In this document: positions 16,421 through 24,272 of the stretch, piece after piece
Layout: each line of letters starts with the position of its first letter
Numbering within the stretch: position 1 is the first letter of the stretch
Assembly (NCBI GenBank): GCA_044224605.1
Contig: JBGAKC010000011.1
Span: 57,266-121,265 of the forward strand
Length of the DNA: 64,000 nt
Reading direction: 5' to 3'
Source: UBA7672 sp044224605
GTDB lineage: Bacteria; Pseudomonadota; Alphaproteobacteria; Caulobacterales; Hyphomonadaceae
Program-made: the position numbers and the translations under genes
The notes under the pieces: model-generated
Seen by the model: the letters and a program-made list of their open reading frames with translations, nothing else
Told to the model about the DNA's origin: nothing
The model's database searches: none

Positions 16421-17910
16421 TTCTTCTTGTCCCCGCCCAGTCCTGGAAGACCGCCCGGCAATCCGCCGCCGAGGCCCGGCAGTTTCGGTCCACCCGGACC
16501 ACCGAGATTCTTCAGCGCGTTGAGCTGCTGCTGGTTTATTTGCGGGCCCTGGCCCGGCGGGCCGCCCATGCCGCCGAGCATGCCGGCGAGGCCCTTCATG
16601 CCGCCCTTGCCGATCTTCTTCATCATGTCAGCCATGTTGCGGTGCTCTTTCAGCACCTTATTGACCTCGGCCACATCAACACCGGCGCCGGCCGCGATGC
16701 GGCGCTTGCGCGAGGCGGCAAGAATTTCAGGCTTCTTCCGCTCCTGCGGCGTCATCGACATGATGATCGCTTCCTTGCGCTTCATCACCTTGTCGTCGAT
16801 GCCTGCGGCCGCCATCTGCGCCTTGGCGTTCTTGACGCCCGGCAGCAGGCCCATCATCCCTTCGAGGCCGCCCATGCGCTGCATCTGGCGCAGCTGGCCG
16901 GCATAATCCTCGAGGTCGAAGAGGCCCTTGGCCATCTTCTTGGCGACGCGCTCGGCTTCCGCCTGATCAAGCTCCGCCTTGGCCTTCTCGACGAGACTGA
17001 CGATGTCGCCCTGCCCGAGGATGCGGCCCGCGATGCGGTGGGCGTCGAACACGTCGAGGCCATCGACCTTCTCGCCCATGCCGATGAAGCGGATCGGCAG
17101 GCCCGTCACCGCACGCATCGACAGCGCGGCGCCGCCACGCCCGTCGCCATCCATCCGCGTCAGCACAAGGCCGGTCAGCGGCAGACGTTCGTTGAAGCGC
17201 TTCGCCGTCTCGACCGCGTCCTGGCCAGTCAGCGCGTCAGCAACCAGCAGCGTCTCGTTCGGCTTGGCGATGGCGGCGATCTCGGCCGCCTCGTTCATCA
17301 TCTGGTCGTCGAGCGTGGTGCGGCCCGCCGTGTCCAGCATCAGCACGTCATAGCCGCCGAACTTCGCGGCCTGCAGCGCGCGCCGCGCGATATCCGGCGG
17401 CAGCTGCCCCGCCACGATCGGCAACGCATCCACGCCGACCTGATCGGCCAGGACCTTCAGCTGCTCCATTGCCGCCGGGCGGCGCGTGTCGAGCGAGGCG
17501 ACAAGCACCTTCTTGCGCTCTTGTTCCTTGAGCCGCTTGGCCAGCTTGCCCGTTGTGGTGGTCTTGCCCGAACCCTGCAGGCCGGCCATCATGATGACAG
17601 CGGGCGGGCTATCGATCTTCAGCGGCGGCGGTTCTTCATCCCCGCCCAGCGTCGAAACCAGCGCATCATGCACGATCTTGATGACAAGCTGGCCCGGCTT
17701 GATCGACTTGATGACGGCCTCGCCCACGGCCTGCGGGCGCACATCGTCGATGAACTTCTTGACCACCGGCAGCGCGACGTCCGCCTCGAGCAGCGCCACG
17801 CGGATCTCGCGCAACGCCTCGTTGACGTCCTTCTCGGAAAGCGCGCCGCGGCCAGTGAGGCCGTCGAACACCTTCCCAAGCTTGTCTGTCAGCGCGTCGA
17901 ACATCGCCAT
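16417..17910 (-). CDS. ffh: Signal recognition particle protein Ffh
   Basis: 497 residues. N domain (residues 1-90), then the G domain with P-loop GLQGSGKTTTTGKLAK, the DTRRPAA element, DTAGR and TRMDGDGRGG. The methionine-rich M domain has GMGG/PGQGP-rich linkers. SRP54 GTPase that binds 4.5S RNA and targets inner-membrane proteins to FtsY. The last ~70 residues are Gly/Pro/Leu-rich, longer than in E. coli. First gene of the five-gene operon ffh-CM-rpsP-GNAT-rimM. No 4.5S RNA gene seen in the window. Confidence 0.97.
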   Translation of the reverse strand: MAMFDALTDKLGKVFDGLTGRGALSEKDVNEALREIRVALLEADVALPVVKKFIDDVRPQAVGEAVIKSIKPGQLVIKIVHDALVSTLGGDEEPPPLKIDSPPAVIMMAGLQGSGKTTTTGKLAKRLKEQERKKVLVASLDTRRPAAMEQLKVLADQVGVDALPIVAGQLPPDIARRALQAAKFGGYDVLMLDTAGRTTLDDQMMNEAAEIAAIAKPNETLLVADALTGQDAVETAKRFNERLPLTGLVLTRMDGDGRGGAALSMRAVTGLPIRFIGMGEKVDGLDVFDAHRIAGRILGQGDIVSLVEKAKAELDQAEAERVAKKMAKGLFDLEDYAGQLRQMQRMGGLEGMMGLLPGVKNAKAQMAAAGIDDKVMKRKEAIIMSMTPQERKKPEILAASRKRRIAAGAGVDVAEVNKVLKEHRNMADMMKKIGKGGMKGLAGMLGGMGGPPGQGPQINQQQLNALKNLGGPGGPKLPGLGGGLPGGLPGLGGDKKK

Positions 17911-18171
17911 TCCTCTTCATGCCGGACCATCCGACATGGGGTCGTCCCTTCCGCGCGTAAACGTCCGAAAACGCCGAAGACCCCGCTGAGCGCAACGCGC
18001 CGGGCGGGGGACCTCGCCAGCCTCGTCCGTCTTTTCCTCCAGGTCTTTGCGGAGTAACGGGGTCGTGCCGGTCAAAGCACAGAAACGGGTTCTGCGCGGA
18101 AGGCGGTCTGCCTACCCCAAGGGTATGGAGAACGTCAAGGATAACCGGATTTGCTGGGGTTTTCGGCCCAA

Positions 18172-18864
18172 ATGCGCACCATCGGCCTCATCGGCGGCAT
18201 GAGCTGGCAGAGCTCGAAGCTCTATTATGAGCAGATCAACAGCCTGGTCGCTGACCGGCTGGGCGGCGCCCATTCGGCAAAGCTGATCGTCAATTCCCTC
18301 GATTTCGGCCCCATTGCCCAGATGCAGGCCGAGGGCAAATGGCGCGAAGCCGGCGCTGTCCTCGCCAACGCCGCCCAGGCGCTGGAGCGCGCCGGGGCCG
18401 ACGTCATCGCCATCGGCGCCAACACCATGCACAAGGTCGCCCACCAGGTCACTGCCTCCGTCCGCCTGCCGCTGATCCATATCGGCGACACCCTCGCTGC
18501 CGGCCTCCGCCAGGACGCCCGCTCGCGCCCCCTCCTCCTGGGCACGCGCTACACGATGGAAGACCCGTTCATGGTCGACCATCTCGCCAACAAGGGGATC
18601 GAGGCGATCACGCCCGACAAGCCGGACCGCGACGCCCTGCAGGCAATCATCTACGACCAACTGATCAAGGGGATCGTGACCGACGAGGCCCGTGCGACCG
18701 TTCGCGCCATGATCGACAAGTCGACCACGCGTGAAGCCGACAGCGTCATCTTCGGCTGCACCGAGATCGGCATGCTCTTCCCGCCCACCGACGCCGGCCT
18801 TCCCGGCTACGACACGCTGGAGCTGCACGCCCGCGCTCTGGTCGAGTTCGCGCTCAAGGACTGA
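18172..18864 (+). CDS. Aspartate/glutamate racemase family protein
   Basis: 230 residues from ATG 18172 (a TTG 21 bp upstream is in frame). N-terminal MRTIGLIGGMSWQSSKLYYE, and the second conserved site FGCTEIGMLF with its catalytic Cys, are clear. At the first site, where many members have Cys-Asn-Thr, the protein reads IGANTMHKVA, i.e. no Cys. The same change (Thr or Ala) occurs in L-Asp/L-Glu-specific YgeA-type members, so one-base or altered chemistry is possible. Cytosolic. Convergent with the DUF899 gene 3 bp downstream. Confidence 0.9.
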   Translation: MRTIGLIGGMSWQSSKLYYEQINSLVADRLGGAHSAKLIVNSLDFGPIAQMQAEGKWREAGAVLANAAQALERAGADVIAIGANTMHKVAHQVTASVRLPLIHIGDTLAAGLRQDARSRPLLLGTRYTMEDPFMVDHLANKGIEAITPDKPDRDALQAIIYDQLIKGIVTDEARATVRAMIDKSTTREADSVIFGCTEIGMLFPPTDAGLPGYDTLELHARALVEFALKD

Positions 18865-18867
18865 AGC

Positions 18868-19434
18868 TCAGACGTAGTTCTTCTTCGGCCGCCAGCTGTC
18901 CACGCCCTCGGGCAGCATGTCGAACAGGCGCCAGACCGTGCAGTAGTCATCGCCCTCGTTGAAGCTCGCCGCCGAGACGCGCACGATCTTGCCCTCATGC
19001 TTCTGGAATGCCGACACGCCCGGCATCGGCCGCCCCGCCGCGTTCTCGAAGCCCATGTCGGAGGCAAACCGCGTCCCCTGCGTCGAGATCATCGGGAACG
19101 CCCAGCCGCGCGAGGCCGCGAATTCCTGCTGCGCCTCCGGCGCATCCGGGCTCGACACCACGAAGGACGCACGATCGGAGATATGCGGATATAGCCCGTT
19201 GAACCCGTCCGCCCACATCGTGCAGCTGGAGCATCCCGCGCCCATGTTGTGGATCATGAACAGGTCGCGCTTCTTCCCGAACAGCGCCGACAGCTTCACA
19301 GGACCTTTGAGCGTCGCGAAGGAATAGTCCTTCACCTCGCCCTGCGATTCCTCGGCCAGCGCCTTTTGCAGCTCGGCCCGCACGGCCGACAGCTTGGTTT
19401 GCAGCGCGATGATCCGCACGTTTTCCCTGAGCAT
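18868..19434 (-). CDS. DUF899 thioredoxin-like protein (shorter paralogue)
   Basis: 188 residues. Thioredoxin-fold segment KRDLFMIHNMGAGCSSCTMWADGFNGL has the CxxC-like CSSC pair at the DUF899 position, followed by FVVSSPDAPEAQQEFAASRGWAFPMIST and a C-terminal WRLFDMLPEG. Role unknown; an AhpC/TSA-related redox or binding function is often assumed. Its ATG overlaps the stop of the ArsR regulator by one base. A longer paralogue lies on the other side of the shared control region. Confidence 0.85.
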   Translation of the reverse strand: MLRENVRIIALQTKLSAVRAELQKALAEESQGEVKDYSFATLKGPVKLSALFGKKRDLFMIHNMGAGCSSCTMWADGFNGLYPHISDRASFVVSSPDAPEAQQEFAASRGWAFPMISTQGTRFASDMGFENAAGRPMPGVSAFQKHEGKIVRVSAASFNEGDDYCTVWRLFDMLPEGVDSWRPKKNYV

Positions 19435-19856
19435 CACTTGCCCTTTCTCTTCGCTTTCTTCACAGCCCTTTTCAGCGCTTTCTTGTTTGCAGGTGGAGGC
19501 GGCAGCGCCTTCACATAGGCCGCCAGCTCGTCGAACGACTGCTGCCAGTACTTGGTGTAATGGTTGATCCACGCCGCCGCGTCGTAGAGCGGCGCCGCAT
19601 CGAGATTGCAGCGCGCGATCCGCCCCGTGCGCTCCTGCGCCACCAGCCCCGATCTCACCAGCACCTGGATATGGCGCGACACTGCCTGCAGCGACATCTC
19701 GAATGGCTCGGCCAGCTCCGACACAAGCGCAGGCCCTTGATCGAGCCGCCGCAAGATCTGCCGCCGCACGGGATCGCTCAGCGCAAAGAACACACGGTCC
19801 AACGCCTCCTCCCCTGCTTCCGCACCTTCGTGGTCCTTCACCAGCGCCAGCGTCAT
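19434..19856 (-). CDS. ArsR-family winged-helix transcriptional regulator
   Basis: 140 residues from ATG 19856. HTH core: DRVFFALSDPVRRQILRRLDQGPALVSELAEPFEMSLQAVSRHIQVLVRSGLVAQERTGRIARCNLDAAPL is the SmtB/ArsR winged helix of the non-metal, SRPBCC-operon type. I see no Cys metal ligands. The C-terminal half is Lys-rich (KRAVKKAKRKGK). Coupled to the upstream small membrane gene (ATGA overlap) and the downstream DUF899 gene (TGATG). It probably binds the repeats at 20136-20177 and controls both transcription units. Confidence 0.93.
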   Translation of the reverse strand: MTLALVKDHEGAEAGEEALDRVFFALSDPVRRQILRRLDQGPALVSELAEPFEMSLQAVSRHIQVLVRSGLVAQERTGRIARCNLDAAPLYDAAAWINHYTKYWQQSFDELAAYVKALPPPPANKKALKRAVKKAKRKGK

Positions 19857-20107
19857 GACCTTGCCTCGCCCGAACACAGCGGCTGCGCGAGAATCTCCTC
19901 GAGCACCGAGCGATGGTTCGCCTCCGCCCGCGCCGCATAATGACCTGCATGCTCCGCCACCGCCGGCGCAACGACAATCCCGGCGGCCGCCGCGATCAAC
20001 AGGACAGCGCCCGCAACGAGGCCAGGCTTGCGCATCATGCGCCAGCCTGCCCCGCCCGCCACAGCGGCGTTGCCGGCCACCGCCACACTCAGAAGGCAGC
20101 AGATCAT
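19853..20107 (-). CDS. Small membrane protein, unknown
   Basis: 84 residues. Two hydrophobic segments (MICCLLSVAVAGNAAVAGGAGW and GLVAGAVLLIAAAAGIVVAPAVA) are followed by a short polar tail. The start could also be at Met24/25. The gene is accepted because its stop overlaps the ArsR start by 4 bp and it begins right at the divergent control region. No family recognised. Confidence 0.55.
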   Translation of the reverse strand: MICCLLSVAVAGNAAVAGGAGWRMMRKPGLVAGAVLLIAAAAGIVVAPAVAEHAGHYAARAEANHRSVLEEILAQPLCSGEARS

Positions 20108-20135
20108 TTTCTTTCAACGCCTCTTGTCACCCGGC

Positions 20136-20177
20136 TTGACTATCAACACTTCGATTGACTATCAACCATTATGTTGA
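20136..20177. promoter_or_regulatory. Repeated operator-like sites between ArsR unit and divergent DUF899 gene
   Basis: TTGACTATCAAC occurs twice (20136-20147, 20155-20166), 19 bp apart. Each copy contains the inverted repeat TTGA-N3-TCAA, and TCAAC-N6-GTTGA (20162-20177) forms a further palindrome. The TTGACT hexamers also resemble -35 elements. The position between divergent start codons fits ArsR autoregulation and control of both sides. Confidence 0.6.
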
Positions 20178-20193
20178 ATGTTGGAGAAAGAAG

Positions 20194-20907
20194 ATGATGG
20201 GCAAGGTCGCAACCCGCGAGGAATGGCTGAAGGCGCGCGCCTCACTGCTGGCCGCGGAAAAGGAATTCACGCACCAGCGCGATGCGCTATCCGCCAAACG
20301 TCGAGCGATGCCGTGGGTGAAGATCGACAAGGACTATGTGTTCGATGCGCCGACAGGCCCGGTGAAACTCGCCGATCTCTTCGCCGGCCGCAGCCAGCTT
20401 GTCGTCTACCACTTCATGTTCGCGCCAGAGGCCGAATACGGCTGCAAATCCTGCTCGTTCTGGGCCGATCATTTCGACGGCGCGATCCCGCACCTCAACG
20501 CCCGCGACACATCCTTCGTCGCGATCTCCCGCGCCCCGATCGAGAAGCTGCAACGGCAGGCCAAGCGCCTCGGCTGGAGCTTCCCCTGGGTCTCATCAGG
20601 CCGGTCCACGTTCAACTACGACTTCGCCGTCTCCTTCGAGCCCGACGCCGAAGGCAAGGCCGTCTACAACTATGAAAGGCAGGTCGTCCCCTTCAAGGAC
20701 CTGCAGGGCGCCAGCGTCTTCGTGAAGGGCGATGCCGATACTGAACAAGGGGGCGCGATCTACCACGCCTACTCAACCTACGGCCGCGGCCAGGACATCC
20801 TCAACGGCGCCTACAACATCCTCGACATGACCCCCAAAGGCCGCAACGAGGACGGCCTGCCCTTCACCATGGCCTGGGTGAAGCTGCACGATGAGTATGC
20901 GAGCTAG
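20194..20907 (+). CDS. DUF899 thioredoxin-like protein (longer paralogue)
   Basis: 237 residues from ATG 20194 with GGAG at 20183-20186 (a second ATG follows immediately). EEWLKARASLLAAEKEFTHQRD is the family's N-terminal helix. The Trx-fold part has YHFMFAPEAEYGCKSCSFWADHFDGAI with CKSC, and the end has DILNGAYNILDMTPKGRNE. A divergent paralogue of the protein at 18868-19434. Cytosolic, no signal peptide. Likely regulated by the neighbouring ArsR protein. Confidence 0.9.
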   Translation: MMGKVATREEWLKARASLLAAEKEFTHQRDALSAKRRAMPWVKIDKDYVFDAPTGPVKLADLFAGRSQLVVYHFMFAPEAEYGCKSCSFWADHFDGAIPHLNARDTSFVAISRAPIEKLQRQAKRLGWSFPWVSSGRSTFNYDFAVSFEPDAEGKAVYNYERQVVPFKDLQGASVFVKGDADTEQGGAIYHAYSTYGRGQDILNGAYNILDMTPKGRNEDGLPFTMAWVKLHDEYAS

Positions 20908-20913
20908 CGGCGC

Positions 20914-21921
20914 CTACTCCTCGTTCGCCTGTTCAAGCGGGAGGCCTTTGGCTTCCCGCACGCGGGCGCCCTTGAGGATGCCTTCCATGGCATAGTTGCC
21001 TTCGTGGCACGCATATTCGTAGACGCGCTCGCCCTCGCTGCGCCAGGTGATCTCGCCCTTCCAGGGCTGGGTGTAGAACACCGGATCGTCGACCGTGAAC
21101 TCGTAGAACAGCTCCGTCGGCGAGACGCGCGTGAAGCGTTCGGTGACTTTCGCGTTCTCCGACAGGTTGGCCGGAACGGCCTGCGCCGCGCGGATGGCGT
21201 CGAAGCCCGTCGTCTCGACCACCAGCGTGGCGCCCTCCCAGTGGCCGACCGCATCGCCGAACAAGGGATGGATCGCCGCGGGATTATGCTTCTGGCCCAT
21301 GCGGATGACGCGCGCCCAGGTGATCATCTCCGACATGATCATCACCGCGTCCTTCGTCTGCACAATCTGGTAGTGGTTGTTGTAAAGCCCGTTGATCATC
21401 GGCGGCCCGGTTCGCCCGCCCGTCGCCAGACAACGATCAGCCAGCGGCCGCGCCTCCGGATCGGAATAGCCAAGCTTCGCACGTCCTGCAGCCGCGAGCT
21501 TCTTGCCAGCGTCCGACCACGGGATCTTGCCATTCGGCGGATCGACGATCCATGACGTCCGCGTCTCGCCCCTCACAACACCGAAGCGCGTGCCCGGATC
21601 GATCCAGAAGGCGTTGTAGCCCCGCCCCTGCGCCAGATCCTTGCCGTTGAGCAGGCCATCGCCGAGCTTCTGGTTGTCGTCCGTCGCCTGCCGCACGACC
21701 TGTGGGTGCGCCTTCGTCAGCGCCTCGACCTGGTCGGGCGGGATCACCAGCGTCTTGTAGCGATCCGCCCGCTCCAGCGTAGTGATCGAATCCGTCGACC
21801 ACACGCCCTGCAGGTCCGGATGCCCGTCCGAGGCGAGCGGCGGCTTCCACGCTTCCTGCGCCAGCGCAGGCAAGCCGGCGAACATTACAGCGGCGGCGAG
21901 CCCGGCGCGTAACCTGTTCAT
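20914..21921 (-). CDS. Secreted conserved protein, function unknown
   Basis: 335 residues from ATG 21921 with GGGGAGG upstream. Signal peptide MNRLRAGLAAAVMFAGLPALAQ. The mature protein begins WKPPLASDGHPDLQGVWSTDSI, and contains RCLATGGRTGPPMINGLYNN and GHWEGATLVVETTGFD. This pattern is widespread in sphingomonad and caulobacterial exported proteins, often next to dehydrogenases, but has no assigned function that I know. Ends 6 bp from the convergent DUF899 stop. Confidence 0.8.
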   Translation of the reverse strand: MNRLRAGLAAAVMFAGLPALAQEAWKPPLASDGHPDLQGVWSTDSITTLERADRYKTLVIPPDQVEALTKAHPQVVRQATDDNQKLGDGLLNGKDLAQGRGYNAFWIDPGTRFGVVRGETRTSWIVDPPNGKIPWSDAGKKLAAAGRAKLGYSDPEARPLADRCLATGGRTGPPMINGLYNNHYQIVQTKDAVMIMSEMITWARVIRMGQKHNPAAIHPLFGDAVGHWEGATLVVETTGFDAIRAAQAVPANLSENAKVTERFTRVSPTELFYEFTVDDPVFYTQPWKGEITWRSEGERVYEYACHEGNYAMEGILKGARVREAKGLPLEQANEE

Positions 21922-22038
21922 ATTGTCCTCCCCATCCCGACGCCGACCTGTCTTATGCAAGGTCGTGAGTTCGTGATGCGGATCAGCTTGCCTGCCGCTG
22001 GCTTGGCCTGCAAGCTGGTCTTCTGACCGGAGCGGGTG

Positions 22039-22938
22039 ATGAACATCAAGTCCAGCCTGAGAGGCCTTGCGGCGCTCGCCATTGCCGCCGTCTCCGGTCT
22101 TGCCGCGCCTGTCACGGCCCAGCAGGGCGCCAAGACCTCGGTCGACCTCGAACTCCTCCTCGCGGTGGACATCTCCCAGTCGATGGATTTCGACGAGCAC
22201 ACCATTCAGCGCGAGGGCTATGTCGAGGCGTTCCGCCACCGTGACGTGATCAACGCCATGCTCTCCGGCCCGCGCGGCAAGATCGCGGTGATGTACATGG
22301 AATGGGCCGGCGACTTCGACCCGATCCCGACCATCCCCTGGACCATCATCGACAGCGAGAAAGCCGCCCACGATTTCGCCGACCGCCTCGCCAACGAGCC
22401 CGTGTTCGGCGAGCAGCGCACCTCCATCTCCACCGCCCTCTTGGCCGCGCGCGAGTACATCCAGGGGAACAACATCTCGTCGGCCCGCCAGGTGATCGAT
22501 GTCTCGGGCGACGGGGCCAACAATGCCGGCCGGCTGGTCGAGCCCGTGCGCGACGCCGTGGTGAAGAGCGGCATCGTCATCAATGGCCTGCCCATCATGC
22601 TGGGCAAGCCGATGGAGTTCTACGACATCCCCCACCTCGACCGGTACTACAAACACTGCGTCATCGGCGGGAACGGCGCCTTCATCGCGCCGGTGTTCGA
22701 CCTCAAGCAGCTCTCCGCCACCATCCGCAAGAAACTCGTGCTCGAGATCGCGAGCCTCGACGTCGAACCCGACATGGCGCCGATCCAGTACGCCGACGCC
22801 CGCGAGGAGGTCCCCGCCCAGTCCGGCATCGTCCGCGCCCAGCTGAAACTCCCGCAGGAAAAGACCGACTGCACGATCGGCGAGAAAGTCTGGGGCGGCG
22901 GCCGCTACGGCGGCTTCGGAAACTTCCCGCAGCGTTAG
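22039..22938 (+). CDS. DUF1194 / von Willebrand A-like secreted protein
   Basis: 299 residues (ATG 22039; a GTG directly before it is also possible). Signal peptide ending PVTAQQ. The domain starts VDLELLLAVDISQSMD, with a MIDAS-like DxSxS, then ARQVIDVSGDGANNAGR and GLPIMLGKPM, all characteristic of DUF1194. Probably a periplasmic metal-ion-dependent adhesion-type domain; partner unknown. The 3' end overlaps the convergent diguanylate cyclase gene by 4 bp. Confidence 0.88.
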   Translation: MNIKSSLRGLAALAIAAVSGLAAPVTAQQGAKTSVDLELLLAVDISQSMDFDEHTIQREGYVEAFRHRDVINAMLSGPRGKIAVMYMEWAGDFDPIPTIPWTIIDSEKAAHDFADRLANEPVFGEQRTSISTALLAAREYIQGNNISSARQVIDVSGDGANNAGRLVEPVRDAVVKSGIVINGLPIMLGKPMEFYDIPHLDRYYKHCVIGGNGAFIAPVFDLKQLSATIRKKLVLEIASLDVEPDMAPIQYADAREEVPAQSGIVRAQLKLPQEKTDCTIGEKVWGGGRYGGFGNFPQR

Positions 22939-23639
22939 GCCTGCGCGCGCCTGTGCAGCGCCTTGTCGGCGTACATCGCCTCGTCCGCCCGTGCGAGCGC
23001 CTTCTCGGCCGTGTCGCCCGCCGCCATCGGCGCAACGCCATAGGCCGCCGACACGTAGAGCGGGATGCCCTCGTGCAACACCTTCTCCGTGCACAGCGCC
23101 GCCGCCAGCGTCTCCGCCTTCTGCCGCGCCGCTTCCGCGCCGACATGCGTCAGCACCACCGCGAACTCGTCTCCGCCGATGCGGCCGACAATGTCCGTCT
23201 CGCGCGTCTGGCGGATCAGCAACTCGCCGATCGCGCGGATCACGGCGTCGCCTGCCGGATGCCCGTGCGCGTCGTTAATCGCCTTGAAGTTGTTGAGGTC
23301 GAAATAGATGACGCTCGCCTCGATCTCGTGGCGTTTCACCATAGCCACCACACGCTGGGTCTCGCGCACGAAGGCGCGGCGGTTGTAGACAGGCGCCAGC
23401 GTGTCGTGGTCGGCGGAAGCTTCCGCCTCGGCCAGCGATAGCTTCAGCTGCTCCACATCAAGGCGCAGCGAGTCGATCTCCGAGATCAGCACCGTGAAGG
23501 CGGTCCGCACCTGCGGGGTCAGCTGGTGTTCCGGAACCCCGAAAATCTCCGCCACGCGCTTCGCCAGGTCGACGGGCCGCTCGACCGGCGCGACGTCTCC
23601 CTGACGGCTTTTATGGCCGAAGATCGAGAACAACTTCAT
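22935..23639 (-). CDS. GGDEF diguanylate cyclase
   Basis: 234 residues, soluble. About 70 N-terminal residues with a coiled-coil-like segment (SLRLDVEQLKLSLAEAEASADHD) precede a full GGDEF domain. It has the intact A-site GGDEF, the inhibitory I-site RETD exactly five residues before it, and the DTLAPVYNRRAF start. Converts two GTP to cyclic di-GMP, with likely product inhibition. No sensor domain, so the coiled coil may mediate dimer control or interaction. Divergent from purE across 129 bp. Confidence 0.95.
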   Translation of the reverse strand: MKLFSIFGHKSRQGDVAPVERPVDLAKRVAEIFGVPEHQLTPQVRTAFTVLISEIDSLRLDVEQLKLSLAEAEASADHDTLAPVYNRRAFVRETQRVVAMVKRHEIEASVIYFDLNNFKAINDAHGHPAGDAVIRAIGELLIRQTRETDIVGRIGGDEFAVVLTHVGAEAARQKAETLAAALCTEKVLHEGIPLYVSAAYGVAPMAAGDTAEKALARADEAMYADKALHRRAQA

Positions 23640-23768
23640 GGGGCGGACAGGTCTCCTTGGCCCATTCCACCCTAAGCTTGTTATCGCCTCGTTAACCGCC
23701 CTTTACCGCGCCGTTGCGGAAATGAGGCGGAACCTTGTAGAACCCGGCTTTCCGGGCCGGAGAGCCTC

Positions 23769-24272
23769 ATGACTTCCCCTTCTGCAAAGCCTCTCGTGGG
23801 CATCATCATGGGCAGCCGGTCCGACTGGCCGACCCTGCAGAAGGCGGCCGAGATACTCACAGAACTCGGCGTTCCGTATGAAGCGAAGGTGGTTTCGGCC
23901 CACCGGACGCCCGACCGGCTGGTCGCGTATTCCAAATCCGCCCGCGAGCGCGGCCTCAAGATCATCATCGCCGGCGCCGGCGGGGCGGCCCACCTGCCCG
24001 GCATGGTCGCCTCGATGACGTCCCTGCCTGTCCTCGGCGTGCCGGTGAAATCGAGCGCGCTGTCCGGCCTCGATAGCCTGCTTTCGATCGTGCAGATGCC
24101 GAAGGGCATTCCGGTCGGCACGCTGGCGATCGGCGAGGCGGGCGCGGCCAATGCCGGCATCCTCGCGGCCTCGATGCTGGCGAACAACGATGAGGCGCTG
24201 CTGAAACGGCTCGATGCTTTCCGCAAGGCGCAGACGGACGCGGTCGCCGAGTCAGTGGAAGACGGGAAATGA
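23769..24272 (+). CDS. purE: N5-carboxyaminoimidazole ribonucleotide mutase
   Basis: 167 residues. VGIIMGSRSDWPTL, the phosphate-binding SAHRTPDRL, and IIIAGAGGAAHLPGMVASMTSLPVLGVPV are the class I PurE signature. Converts N5-CAIR to CAIR in purine synthesis. Its stop overlaps the purK start by 4 bp, the usual coupled pair. Confidence 0.98.
   Translation: MTSPSAKPLVGIIMGSRSDWPTLQKAAEILTELGVPYEAKVVSAHRTPDRLVAYSKSARERGLKIIIAGAGGAAHLPGMVASMTSLPVLGVPVKSSALSGLDSLLSIVQMPKGIPVGTLAIGEAGAANAGILAASMLANNDEALLKRLDAFRKAQTDAVAESVEDGK

Noticed and set aside
16375..18057. 560-codon open frame on the plus strand opposite ffh
   Set aside because: Shadow of Ffh; His/Arg/Leu-rich composition, no ribosome site.
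20914..23094. 726-codon minus frame spanning the secreted protein and the antisense of the DUF1194 gene
   Set aside because: Only the last 335 codons, from ATG 21921 with its ribosome site and signal peptide, are coding; the rest is antisense to DUF1194.
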